This document shows, one piece after another, positions 16,577 to 24,975 of a stretch of 64,000 nt of DNA. Under the pieces are notes generated by a model. The model ran no database searches. It had not been told where the DNA came from and saw nothing but the letters and a program-made list of their open reading frames with translations. Position 1 is the first letter of the stretch. Each line of letters begins with the position of its first letter. This stretch comes from Bordetella sp. FB-8 (GTDB lineage Bacteria > Pseudomonadota > Gammaproteobacteria > Burkholderiales > Burkholderiaceae_B). Where the stretch lies: positions 2,682,633 through 2,746,632 of the forward strand of contig NZ_KB907784.1 of the NCBI RefSeq assembly GCF_000382185.1. Reading direction: 5' to 3'. A program made the translations under genes and the position numbers.

Positions 16577-17221
16577 ATGCCAAAAAAAACATTACCCCGG
16601 AAAACGCCCGAGCAGCAGCAGTTCCTTGAGCAGATCATGCAGATCGCCGAGGGGTTGGCGCGGACTTTCGCGCCTTTCACCGAGGTCGTGGTGCACGATC
16701 TGCTGGATCCAGCCCACGCGGTACTGGCGGTCCACAACAATCTGTCCGGCCGCCAGGTCGGCCATCCGGCCACCGAACTGGGCTTGGCTCGGATCATGGA
16801 TCCGGCCTACGAGCAGATCATCGCGAACTATCCGAACCAGTTCGCCGACGGTCGGCAGGCCAAGAGCACTTCCATCGGCATCAAGGATACGCAGGGGCGC
16901 TATGTCGCGGCCCTTTGCATGAACATCGACCTGACCTTGTTCCAAGGTTTTCAGAACGCGATGAACCGCTTCACCGCGGTCGAGGGTTCGACGCCGGTGC
17001 AGGAATCGCTCGACCCGTCCGGCATCGAAGCCATTCGCGCCCGTATCGACGCGTTTGCCGCGAAGAGGGCCGCGACGCCACGCTCGCTCAAGCCGGAGAG
17101 CCGCCGCGCACTCATGAAAGAGCTGAAAGCCGCCGGTTTGCTCGAAGTGCGGCGGGCCATGGACACCATCGCCGCCCATCTGGGTGTCTCGCGCGCGACG
17201 GTGTACTCCGATGCGAAGTGA
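16577..17221 (+). CDS. YheO/DauR-like transcriptional regulator (PAS-like + HTH)
   Basis: 214 residues. The N-terminal half (about 15-125) is the PAS-like YheO domain (A-P-F-T-E-V-V-V-H-D-L, H-N-N-L-S-G-R, S-T-S-I-G-I-K-D) and the C-terminus carries an HTH ending I-A-A-H-L-G-V-S-R-A-T-V-Y. This is the architecture of DauR, repressor of D-arginine catabolism, and of other amino-acid responsive regulators. The ATG has no strong ribosome site. It is followed without gap by an ornithine cyclodeaminase-family gene, echoing the dauR-dauB arrangement, but the rest of the locus points to hydroxyaspartate rather than D-arginine. Confidence 0.85.
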   Translation: MPKKTLPRKTPEQQQFLEQIMQIAEGLARTFAPFTEVVVHDLLDPAHAVLAVHNNLSGRQVGHPATELGLARIMDPAYEQIIANYPNQFADGRQAKSTSIGIKDTQGRYVAALCMNIDLTLFQGFQNAMNRFTAVEGSTPVQESLDPSGIEAIRARIDAFAAKRAATPRSLKPESRRALMKELKAAGLLEVRRAMDTIAAHLGVSRATVYSDAK

Positions 17222-18182
17222 CGCCCGGCTCCTGCTCGTCGACAAGAACGTCGTCGAGCGCCTGCTCGTCCCGGACGACGTCATCGCCGCGGTGCGTGAG
17301 GCTTTCGAACTGCACAGCCGGCGCCATGGCCGCGTGTTTCCGGTGGTGCGCGAAAAATTGAGCACCGGCGGCGTTTTCGGCATCAAGTCCGGCGACGTCG
17401 GCAGCCAGGGGCTGCTGGGGTTCAAGGCCGCCGGCTTCTGGCCCGGCAACCGGTCGGCCGGAGGCGAAGCGCATCAGGCTACTGTGCTGTTGTTCGATCC
17501 GGCGAGCGGCCGGCCGCTCTGCGTGATCGACGGCAACGCCATCACCACCGCCCGCACTGCAGCGGCCGGCGCCATCGGGCTGTCACTGCTCTCGCGCCAG
17601 GACAGCGCCGTGGCTACGGTGTTCGGCACGGGCAATCAGGCCCGGGCCCAGCTCGAATTCGCGTTGCAGGCGCGTCCTGCGCTCAGGAAAGTCCATTACG
17701 TATCGTCCGATCGCGCTCCCCGCCTCGAATTCGAGGCCGGCTTGGCCGGACGGATCGAGCTGATATGTACTGAGGATGCGAATGCCGCGGTAAGGCAGAG
17801 CGATCTGGTCATCACTGCTACCACCGGCGGCAAGCCGCTGTTCGAGGCGGGCGCGCTGCGCGCGGGAACGCACCTGAACTGCGTCGGCGCAGATACCCGC
17901 GGCAAGCGCGAACTGCCGGACGGCGCGCTGGATACGGCCAGAGTCGTCGCCGACGATCTCGATCAGGCGCGCGGGCTCGGCGAACTGCAGTGGATGCCGC
18001 AAACGCCGGCCGTGGAGATAGGCGACCTTCTGACCGGCAAAATCCCGTTGCGGCGCGATCCCGGTGACATCACCGTCTTTGACATGACCGGTCTGGCACT
18101 TCAAGACCTGACGGTCGCTCGACTCGTTTATCGCAAGGCCGTCGAGCAGGATCTCGGAACCTCCGTGGCCTGGCCTTGGTGA
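17211..18182 (+). CDS. Ornithine cyclodeaminase / mu-crystallin family reductase
   Basis: 323 residues from the ATG at 17211, which overlaps the end of the regulator by 11 bases. The NAD(P)-binding Rossmann motif A-T-V-F-G-T-G-N-Q-A-R-A-Q sits near residue 130, after the family's G-F-K-A-A-G-F-W-P-G and A-I-T-T-A-R-T-A-A segments. Members include L-arginine dehydrogenase (DauB), alanine dehydrogenase and iminosuccinate reductase (BhcD). Because the next gene resembles a hydroxyaspartate ammonia-lyase, an imino-acid reductase role on aspartate/iminosuccinate is a reasonable guess; the sequence alone does not decide it. Confidence 0.85.
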   Translation: MRSDARLLLVDKNVVERLLVPDDVIAAVREAFELHSRRHGRVFPVVREKLSTGGVFGIKSGDVGSQGLLGFKAAGFWPGNRSAGGEAHQATVLLFDPASGRPLCVIDGNAITTARTAAAGAIGLSLLSRQDSAVATVFGTGNQARAQLEFALQARPALRKVHYVSSDRAPRLEFEAGLAGRIELICTEDANAAVRQSDLVITATTGGKPLFEAGALRAGTHLNCVGADTRGKRELPDGALDTARVVADDLDQARGLGELQWMPQTPAVEIGDLLTGKIPLRRDPGDITVFDMTGLALQDLTVARLVYRKAVEQDLGTSVAWPW

Positions 18183-18216
18183 CTATTTCTCCCCCGGATT
18201 TACAGGACTTTCCCCC

Positions 18217-19179
18217 ATGTTGAATCTTCCCACCTACGATGACGTCATCGCCGCCGCGGCCCGCATCGAGGGTCACGCTCATAAGACGCCGGTGCTCACC
18301 TCGCGCACCGTCAATGAGGAGTTCGACGCGCAGGTTTTCTTCAAGTGCGAGAACTATCAGCGCATGGGGGCGTTCAAGTTTCGCGGCGCGTTCAATGCAC
18401 TGTCGAAGTTCTCCGCGGCGCAGCGCAATGCCGGGGTGGTGACGTTCTCGTCGGGCAACCACGCGCAGGCCATCGCGCTGTCTGCCAAGCTCCTGGGCAT
18501 TCCCGCCACCATCGTCATGCCGCACGACGCGCCGGCCGCCAAGGTGGCCGCGACCAAGGGCTATGGCGGCAATGTGATCATCTACGACCGCTACAAGGAA
18601 GACCGCGAGCAGATCGGCCGCTCGCTGGCCGAGAGGCACGGCTTGACCTTGATTCCGCCGTACGACCATCCCGACGTCCTGAGCGGGCAGGGCACCGCCG
18701 CCAAGGAATTGTTCGAGGAAGTCGGCGCGCTCGATGCGCTCTTCGTGCCCCTGGGCGGCGGCGGACTGTTGTCTGGGACCGCCCTCAGCGTCCGGGCGCT
18801 GTCGCGCGACTGCCAACTGTTCGGCGTGGAACCCGAGGCCGGCAACGACGGGCAGCAGTCCTTGCGCGGCGGCAGCATCATCCACATCGACACGCCCAAG
18901 ACCATCGCGGACGGCGCGCAGACGCAGCACCTGGGCAGCTACACGTTCCCCATCATCCTGCGCGACGTGAACGACGTGCTCACCGTGTCCGATGCCGAAC
19001 TGGTGGACTGCATGGCGTTCATGGCCAGCCGCATGAAGACCTTAGTCGAACCCACCGGATGCCTGGGCTTTGCTGCGGCCCGGCAGCGCAAGGCCCAGTT
19101 CAAGGGCAAGCGCATCGGCGTTTTGATCAGCGGCGGCAATGTCGATCTCGCCCGGTTCGCGAGTCTGGTCGCCGCCTGA
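18217..19179 (+). CDS. Threo-3-hydroxy-L-aspartate ammonia-lyase-like / serine-threonine dehydratase family
   Basis: 320 residues, type II-fold PLP enzyme without a regulatory ACT domain. The PLP lysine is K54 in G-A-F-K-F-R-G-A; the phosphate-binding loops S-S-G-N-H-A-Q and G-G-G-G-L-L-S-G and the terminal I-S-G-G-N are intact. Overall motifs (K-C-E-N-Y-Q-R-M-G-A-F) are those of the SRY1/serine racemase-like group that includes threo-3-hydroxyaspartate ammonia-lyase and BhcB. It would give oxaloacetate and ammonia from hydroxyaspartate; threonine or serine dehydration is the alternative. AGGA lies upstream of the ATG, 34 bases after the previous gene. Confidence 0.87.
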   Translation: MLNLPTYDDVIAAAARIEGHAHKTPVLTSRTVNEEFDAQVFFKCENYQRMGAFKFRGAFNALSKFSAAQRNAGVVTFSSGNHAQAIALSAKLLGIPATIVMPHDAPAAKVAATKGYGGNVIIYDRYKEDREQIGRSLAERHGLTLIPPYDHPDVLSGQGTAAKELFEEVGALDALFVPLGGGGLLSGTALSVRALSRDCQLFGVEPEAGNDGQQSLRGGSIIHIDTPKTIADGAQTQHLGSYTFPIILRDVNDVLTVSDAELVDCMAFMASRMKTLVEPTGCLGFAAARQRKAQFKGKRIGVLISGGNVDLARFASLVAA

Positions 19180-19185
19180 GGGACG

Positions 19186-19896
19186 TCAGACGCCCAGATA
19201 AGCGTGCAGCTGCGCCATGTCGCGCCGCAGGCTGGCCGAATCACCTTGCCAGGCCACGCGGCCCTTGTCGACGATGTAATGGTGATCGCCCAGTTCCAGC
19301 ATCGGGGCCAGGTTCTTGTCGATGCAGAGGATGGACAGGCCGCTGCGCTTGAGATCCTTGAGGCATTGCCAGATCTCCCCGCGTATCAGCGGCGCCAGGC
19401 CTTCGGTGGCTTCGTCCAGGATCAGCAGCGTGGGGTTGGTCATCAGCGCGCGGCCGATCGCCAGCATCTGCTGCTCGCCGCCGGATAGATTGCCGCCCAG
19501 ATTCCTCTCGCGCTCGCGCAGGCGCGGGAACAGGCCGTAGATGCGCTCCAGCGTCCAGGGGAAATCGGCGCCGCGGCGGTTGCGGGCCGTGGCGACAAGG
19601 TTCTCGCGCACCGTCAACGTCGGAAAGATCTGGCGGCCTTCGGGGACCAGGCCCACGCCGGCGCGGGCGATGCGGTGCGAGGCGGCGTGGTGGATGGGTT
19701 TGCCGTCGAACGCGATCTCGCCGCGCGCCGGCCGCATGAGTCCTGTAATCGACTTGACGGTGGTCGACTTGCCCATGCCGTTGCGGCCGAGCAGCGTGAC
19801 GAAGGCGCCTCGTTCGATTTCCAGGCTCATGCCGAAGAGGGCCTGGCTCGCGCCGTAGAAAGATTCGACGCCGGACAGCGAAAGCAATGCATTCAT
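19186..19896 (-). CDS. livF: Branched-chain amino acid-type ABC transporter ATP-binding protein LivF
   Basis: 236 residues. Walker A G-R-N-G-M-G-K-S-T, signature L-S-G-G-E-Q-Q-M, Walker B L-L-I-L-D-E-A and the LivF-type E-G-L-A-P after it are all present. The position after Walker B where LivF usually reads V-E-Q-N is here I-D-K-N, a mild departure. It is the last gene of the leftward liv operon and would pair with the LivG half of the fused protein as the second ATPase. Confidence 0.93.
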   Translation of the reverse strand: MNALLSLSGVESFYGASQALFGMSLEIERGAFVTLLGRNGMGKSTTVKSITGLMRPARGEIAFDGKPIHHAASHRIARAGVGLVPEGRQIFPTLTVRENLVATARNRRGADFPWTLERIYGLFPRLRERERNLGGNLSGGEQQMLAIGRALMTNPTLLILDEATEGLAPLIRGEIWQCLKDLKRSGLSILCIDKNLAPMLELGDHHYIVDKGRVAWQGDSASLRRDMAQLHAYLGV

Positions 19897-19963
19897 GGAT
19901 TCTCCCTGGCGCTGCGCGCGCTCCGCTCAAGGGGGAGCGAGTGACCGGGGCGGCTCGGCGCGT

Positions 19964-21778
19964 TCATCCCGCGGCGCCCATCATTTCGTTGGGCGTCTCG
20001 TCGCCCAGATAGGCTTCGCGCACCGCCGCGTCATTGCGGATGGCGTGGGCATTGCCGCATGCGATGGCGCGGCCGTAGACCAGCACCGTGATGCGGTCGG
20101 CCAGCGCGAACACGGCATCCATATCGTGTTCGACCAGCACCATGGCGTAGTCGCCCTTGAGTTCGGCCAGCAGGCGCGTCATCTGCTCCGATTCCGCCTG
20201 GCTCATGCCCGCCATCGGCTCGTCCAGTAGCAGCAGCCTGGGCTTGCCGGCCAGCGCCATGGCGAGTTCGAGCTGGCGATGTTCGCCGTGCGCAAGCGCT
20301 GCCGCCGGCACCTGCATGCGCGTGCCCAGGCCCACGCGGACCAGGAGTTCACGCGCCGGTTCGACCAGCGCGGCTTCGCGCAGGGCGGGTTTCCAGAAGC
20401 CAAAGCTGTGACCTTGCATGGCCTGCACGGCCACAAGCACGTTCTGCAGCGCGGTGAACTCGGGGAAGATCGAAGTGATCTGGTACGAACGCGCGAGTCC
20501 GGCTTGGGCGCGCTTTTCGATGGGCAGAGCAGTGATGTCGTGTTCGTCGAAATAAATCGCGCCCTCGTCCGGATGCAACTCGCCGGCCAACTGGGCGATC
20601 AGCGTGCTTTTGCCGGCGCCGTTGGGGCCGATGATGGCGTGCAGTTCGCCGGGGGCGACCTCGAAGCTGAAGTGGTCGGTGGCCAGTAGGCCGCCGTAGC
20701 GTTTGACCAGGCGGTCCGCGCGCAAGAGGCTCATGCTTTGCCGCCGGGCCTGCCCGGGGCAAGAACGGTCTTGGAGGGCAGCAAGTCCGCAGGGCGCGGC
20801 GTGGGGGTCTTCCCCGTGCTGGACCTTATCGCGGCGCGAAAAGCGCGTCTGGATGTCGTCGATCAAACCGTAGAGCCCGCGCCGCGACAGCAGCACCGAC
20901 ACGAGGATGAGCGGACCGAAGATGATCATCCAGTGTTCGGTCAGCGCCTTCAGGCCTTCTTCGGTGAGCAGCATCGCGGTGGTGCCCAGCAGCGGCCCGT
21001 AGAAGGAACCCAGTCCGCCTAGCACCACCATTACAATCATTTCGCCCGAGGACGTCCAGGCCATGTAGGCCGGCGACACGAAGTGCGTGAGATTGGCATA
21101 GAGCATGCCGGCCACGCCGCAGACCATGGCGCTGACGACGTAGGCGACGAGCTTGTAACGCAGCGTCGGAAAGCCCAGCGCGCGCATGCGGCGATTATTT
21201 TGGCGCGCGCCGCGCACCACCATGCCCAAGCGTGCCTGAACCAGCCGGCGGCCGGCCCACAGGCACAGGCAGAGTACGACGAAGGCGGTGTAGTAGAGCG
21301 TCGTGGGGTTGTCGAGCGTGACGCCGCCGAAGCGGCTGCCCGCGTTTACCGGCAAACCGTCGTCGCCGCCATACTGCCTGAGGCTGACGGCGAGGAAATA
21401 GAACATCTGTGCAAAGGCCAGCGTGATCATGATGAAGGCGATGCCGGTGGTGCGCAGCGAGATCACGCCCGTGACCATGCCCACGCCGGCACACAAGAGC
21501 AGCGTCACGGCCAGATGCGCGAAGCCGTTGTCGATGCCGTGATACGAGAGAATGGCCACGGTATACGCGCCCAAACCCAGAAACAGCGCGTGGCCGAAGC
21601 TGACCATCCCGCCGTAGCCGATGATGAGGTCCAGCGACAGGGCCGCGATGGCGAAGATCACGATGCGGCCGAAGAGAATCAGATAGAACGGCTGCTGCGC
21701 GAACTGTGCGTAGGCCGGCACCAGGGCCAGGGCAGCGAGCAGCGCGAGCGGCACGGCGATGCGCAAGTTGAATTTCAT
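19964..21778 (-). CDS. LivM-LivG fusion: permease and ATP-binding protein in one chain
   Basis: 604 residues in one uninterrupted frame from the ATG at 21778. Residues 1 to about 315 are LivM: several membrane spans with S-L-D-L-I-I-G-Y-G-G-M-V-S-F-G-H and the permease loop ending in G-S-F-Y-G-P-L-L-G. A charged linker follows, then from residue 349 a full LivG ATPase (Walker A G-P-N-G-A-G-K-S-T, A-H-G-E-H-R-Q as signature variant, Walker B L-L-L-L-D-E-P, H-loop V-E-H-D-M-D). An internal ATG at 20734 could start a separate LivG of 256 residues but has only a weak GGCGG upstream, so the fusion is preferred. Confidence 0.85.
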   Translation of the reverse strand: MKFNLRIAVPLALLAALALVPAYAQFAQQPFYLILFGRIVIFAIAALSLDLIIGYGGMVSFGHALFLGLGAYTVAILSYHGIDNGFAHLAVTLLLCAGVGMVTGVISLRTTGIAFIMITLAFAQMFYFLAVSLRQYGGDDGLPVNAGSRFGGVTLDNPTTLYYTAFVVLCLCLWAGRRLVQARLGMVVRGARQNNRRMRALGFPTLRYKLVAYVVSAMVCGVAGMLYANLTHFVSPAYMAWTSSGEMIVMVVLGGLGSFYGPLLGTTAMLLTEEGLKALTEHWMIIFGPLILVSVLLSRRGLYGLIDDIQTRFSRRDKVQHGEDPHAAPCGLAALQDRSCPGQARRQSMSLLRADRLVKRYGGLLATDHFSFEVAPGELHAIIGPNGAGKSTLIAQLAGELHPDEGAIYFDEHDITALPIEKRAQAGLARSYQITSIFPEFTALQNVLVAVQAMQGHSFGFWKPALREAALVEPARELLVRVGLGTRMQVPAAALAHGEHRQLELAMALAGKPRLLLLDEPMAGMSQAESEQMTRLLAELKGDYAMVLVEHDMDAVFALADRITVLVYGRAIACGNAHAIRNDAAVREAYLGDETPNEMMGAAG

Positions 21779-21786
21779 TTCGTTCT

Positions 21787-22707
21787 TCAGCCGTGTTTGA
21801 CCGGGAACAGGCCTTGCGGGCGCAGCGCCAGCACGACGGCCATGACCAGATAGATGAGCATTGAGGCCAGCGCCGGGCCAACGGTATCGGCAGTGCTGCG
21901 GTCGAACAGGCTGCGCAGCAGCGCGGGCAGCAGCGTGCGGCCCAGCGTGTCGACTACGCCCACGATGAGCGCCGCCAGGAATGCGCCGCGCACCGAACCT
22001 ATGCCGCCGATGACGATCACCACCATTGTCAGGATCAGGATGGGTTCGCCCATGCCCGGCTGCACGGACAGAATGGGGCCGGCCATCAGTCCGGCCACGC
22101 CCGCCAGGACCGCGCCCAGGCCGAACAGCAGGGAATTGAGCAGCGCGATGTTCACGCCCAGGGCCTCGACCATCTGCCGATGCGTAGCGCCGGCGCGGAT
22201 CAGCATGCCCAGGCGCGTCTTGTGGATCAGCAGATAGCAGCCGCCGGCCACGGCCAGGCCGACCACGATAATGAGAAAGCGATAGGCCGGATAGGTGACG
22301 CCGAACAGATTGACGGTGCCCGAGAGCCAGTCGGGCACTTCCATGTAATAGGGTGAGGCGCCCCAGATCATGCGCGCCAGTTCGTTGAAGAACAGGATCA
22401 GGCCGAAGGTCGCGAGCACCTGGTCCAGGTGGTTGCGGTCGTAGAGTTTCTTGAGCGCGATGGCTTCGACGGCCAGGCCCAGCACGAGCATGGCCGGCAC
22501 GAGCGCGAGCGCGGCCAGGCCGAAGGACCCAGTGTGGTTGTACACGCTGGCCGCGATGAAGGCGCCCATCATGTACAGTGAGCCGTGCGCCAGGTTGACG
22601 AAGTTCATGATGCCGAACACCAGCGTCAGGCCCGCGGCCATCAGGAACAGCAGTACGCCCAGTTGCAGGCCGTTCAGGCACTGCATGACAAAGAGCGCAA
22701 GGCTCAT
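21787..22707 (-). CDS. livH: Branched-chain amino acid-type ABC transporter permease LivH
   Basis: 306 residues with eight or more hydrophobic segments and the LivH start pattern N-G-L-Q-L-G-V-L-L-F-L-M-A-A-G-L-T-L-V-F-G, then N-F-V-N-L-A-H-G-S. The EAA-like coupling loop appears as R-Q-M-V-E-A-L-G-V-N. It partners with the LivM half of the fusion in the inner membrane. It overlaps the hydrolase gene upstream by 4 bases and precedes the fusion by 8 bases. Confidence 0.95.
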   Translation of the reverse strand: MSLALFVMQCLNGLQLGVLLFLMAAGLTLVFGIMNFVNLAHGSLYMMGAFIAASVYNHTGSFGLAALALVPAMLVLGLAVEAIALKKLYDRNHLDQVLATFGLILFFNELARMIWGASPYYMEVPDWLSGTVNLFGVTYPAYRFLIIVVGLAVAGGCYLLIHKTRLGMLIRAGATHRQMVEALGVNIALLNSLLFGLGAVLAGVAGLMAGPILSVQPGMGEPILILTMVVIVIGGIGSVRGAFLAALIVGVVDTLGRTLLPALLRSLFDRSTADTVGPALASMLIYLVMAVVLALRPQGLFPVKHG

Positions 22708-23585
22708 GCGCCGTCCTCGCCCGCGCCGGCCAGGCCCATCTGATGCAGGATCGCCTGGGTAAGCGGGCTTCTGGGGTCGCTCAGCGTCAGCACGATGTCG
22801 AAATGGTTGGTGCCGGGCATGGGCACGTAGGCGCCCGCAAAGCCCCGGGCGCGCCAGGCCGCAAGGTAGTCATTGGTCTGGCGCTTGAATTCGGCGGTTT
22901 CGGTCTCGCCGTAGGAGACGATCATCGGACAGCCCTGCATCGGCAGGTGCGACATCGGGCTATTGCGCTGGGCATCGGCGTCGGACAGCTTCATCCACGC
23001 ATTGATCTGCGTGAGTGGGATGGGTGCCAGATCGAACAGGCCGGAAAGGGGGATCGCCCCGGCCACCACGGTTTGCGGCACGCCGTATTCGGCGTGCCAG
23101 CCCTGGGCGACCATCATGCCGACCAGATGTCCGCCGGCCGAGCTGCCGCAGACGTGGATGCGGCGCGCGTCGCCATTATGCCGCGCGATGTTGCGATGGA
23201 TCCAGGCCAGCGCGCGGCGGCACTGGTCGACGATGGCGTCGAGCGAGGCGCCGGGCGCCAGCGAGTAGTTCACCGCCACGACGGTGGCACCGGCCTGGGT
23301 GAAGGTTGGGGCCATATTGCTCGAATCGCTCTTGTTGAGCGCGCGCCAGTAGCCGCCGTGGATGAAGACGAAGACGGGCGCGCCGGGCCTGGCCGCGGGG
23401 AATATGTCCAGCGCTTCGTCAGGATGATCGCCGTAGGCGACGTCCAGTTCGCAGGGCAGGATGGCCCGCGCCCTGGCGCTTTCCTCGGCGTACTGCGCGA
23501 GGATGTCGAGGACGTTGGGCGTGGTCGCACGCGCGTTGTATTGCACGTCCAGTTCTGTCGTGTCGAAATTTCGGTATTGCTTCAT
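22704..23585 (-). CDS. Alpha/beta hydrolase, arylformamidase-like, inside liv operon
   Basis: 293 residues from the ATG at 23585 (an in-frame TTG at 23603 is less likely). H-G-G-Y-W (76-80) is the oxyanion motif typical of kynurenine formamidase/arylformamidase-type hydrolases, and the nucleophile lies in G-S-S149-A-G-G; a C-terminal N-H-F-D histidine completes the triad. It is soluble with no signal peptide. Being translationally coupled to livH, it probably cleaves the compound imported by the transporter, an amide, formamide or carbamate. True kynurenine formamidase is possible but no other kynurenine gene is near. Confidence 0.85.
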   Translation of the reverse strand: MKQYRNFDTTELDVQYNARATTPNVLDILAQYAEESARARAILPCELDVAYGDHPDEALDIFPAARPGAPVFVFIHGGYWRALNKSDSSNMAPTFTQAGATVVAVNYSLAPGASLDAIVDQCRRALAWIHRNIARHNGDARRIHVCGSSAGGHLVGMMVAQGWHAEYGVPQTVVAGAIPLSGLFDLAPIPLTQINAWMKLSDADAQRNSPMSHLPMQGCPMIVSYGETETAEFKRQTNDYLAAWRARGFAGAYVPMPGTNHFDIVLTLSDPRSPLTQAILHQMGLAGAGEDGA

Positions 23586-23660
23586 GGGGTCTCGGATTTT
23601 CAAGGCTACGGCCCTGCCGACGCGCCGCCATGGGCGCGAGCAGAGCCGCGGTGCCGGGCA

Positions 23661-24857
23661 TTACATCTTGCACTGCGCGGCGAGGTCGCCGCGCGTCTTG
23701 ATGTGGATCTCGCCCTTGGTTGCAAACTGGGCGCCGTCGGGGCCCTTGACGACGTCGACGCGATAGAAGGGCGCCTCGGGGAACTGGTTGCTGGCGAACT
23801 TGAACGAACCGCGCACCGATTGGAAGTCGGCCGCCCTGAGCGCGGCGCGCAAGGCGGCGCGGTCGGCCACGCTGCCGTGCGTCTTGGCGAGCGCCGAATC
23901 GATCAGATTGGCCGCGTCATACGACTGCGCCGCGTACATCGAAGGCGAGCGGTGGTACTTCTTTTCGAACGCGGCCACGAACTGCTTGTTCTCGGGGTTG
24001 TCCAGGTCGGGCGAATACGGCGCGCTGGTCACCGCGCCGACAGCCAGATCCTTGAGCGCCGGCAGCGTCGAGCCGTCGATGGTCGCGACCGAGATCAGCG
24101 GAATCTTGCCCAGCAGGCCCGCCTGGCGGTACTGTTTGACGAAGTTCACGCCCATGCCGCCGGGATAGAACACATAGACGGCATCGGGCTTGGAGGCTTG
24201 CAATTGCGCGATCTCGGCCGAGTAGTCGGGCTGGTTGACCTGGGTATAGACCTCGTCGAGGATGTGGCCCGTGTAGTCCCGCTTGAAGCCGTTCACCGCA
24301 TCGCGCCCGGCCTGGTAGTTGGGCGCCATCACGTACATATTCTTGTAGCCCAGGTCGCTCGAGAGCTGGCCGCCGGCCTCATGCAGCTCGTCGTTGTCCC
24401 ACGAGGTGGAGAAGTAATTGGGCGAGCATTGCGCGCCGGCGATTGGCGCGGGACCGGCGTTGGACCCCACCATGATCACGCCGGCGCCGGTCACGCTCTT
24501 GTGTATGGCCATCATCACGTTCGAGAAGGTAATGCCGGTGATGATGGACACCTTGTCGCGCTCGATCAGCTTCTGCGCGGCCTGCACGCCGACGTCCGGC
24601 CTGAGCTGGTCGTCTTCCTTGATGACCTGGACCGGCACGCCGCCGAGCTTGCCGCCCTTTTGCTCGATGGCGAGCATGAACGCGTCGTACTGGTCCTGGC
24701 CCAGCGCGCCGCCCGGGCCGGACAGCGTGCCGATGAAGCCGATCTTTACTGGCGCGGCCGATTGCGCCTGGGCGCCGCCCGAGGCGATTGCCGCCGCCGC
24801 GGCCAGCGCGCCGAGCACGGCAAGGGTTGTACGTCGCATGGTCTTGGTCCCCGTCAT
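23661..24857 (-). CDS. ABC transporter substrate-binding protein (LivJ-like)
   Basis: 398 residues from the ATG at 24857 (another ATG directly before it at 24860; GGAG upstream serves either). Signal peptide to about residue 32 (R-R-T-T start, Ala-rich core, A-Q-A). The mature type I periplasmic binding fold begins V-K-I-G-F-I-G-T-L-S-G-P-G-G and contains G-V-Q-A-A-Q-K-L and A-Q-S-Y-D-A-A-N. It is first gene of the leftward liv operon. The branched-chain family also serves aromatic acids, amides and urea, so the ligand is open. Confidence 0.93.
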   Translation of the reverse strand: MTGTKTMRRTTLAVLGALAAAAAIASGGAQAQSAAPVKIGFIGTLSGPGGALGQDQYDAFMLAIEQKGGKLGGVPVQVIKEDDQLRPDVGVQAAQKLIERDKVSIITGITFSNVMMAIHKSVTGAGVIMVGSNAGPAPIAGAQCSPNYFSTSWDNDELHEAGGQLSSDLGYKNMYVMAPNYQAGRDAVNGFKRDYTGHILDEVYTQVNQPDYSAEIAQLQASKPDAVYVFYPGGMGVNFVKQYRQAGLLGKIPLISVATIDGSTLPALKDLAVGAVTSAPYSPDLDNPENKQFVAAFEKKYHRSPSMYAAQSYDAANLIDSALAKTHGSVADRAALRAALRAADFQSVRGSFKFASNQFPEAPFYRVDVVKGPDGAQFATKGEIHIKTRGDLAAQCKM

Positions 24858-24957
24858 CATGGTCTCCAGAGGCGCTGCTTTGAAAACGCCGGGCAACGCC
24901 AGACCGCTTCTAGACGTCGGTCGGTTTTGGGTTGAACGTGGCCAGGCGCGATATATA

Positions 24958-24975
24958 TAGTTTAAGTATCAACTA
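24958..24975. promoter_or_regulatory. Palindrome upstream of liv operon, related to MarR site
   Basis: Read leftward, TAGTTGATACTTAAACTA has TAGTT and AACTA arms and closely resembles the perfect palindrome at 6466-6484 (shared TAGTTGA.TA.TT..ACTA pattern). It lies about 100 bases before the binding-protein start, within an AT-rich stretch. Confidence 0.4.

Noticed and set aside
17211..19179. A dauBA-type D-arginine catabolism locus, from the DauR-like regulator and DauB-like reductase
   Set aside because: No D-arginine dehydrogenase (DauA) flavoprotein is adjacent; the third gene is a hydroxyaspartate/threonine dehydratase instead.
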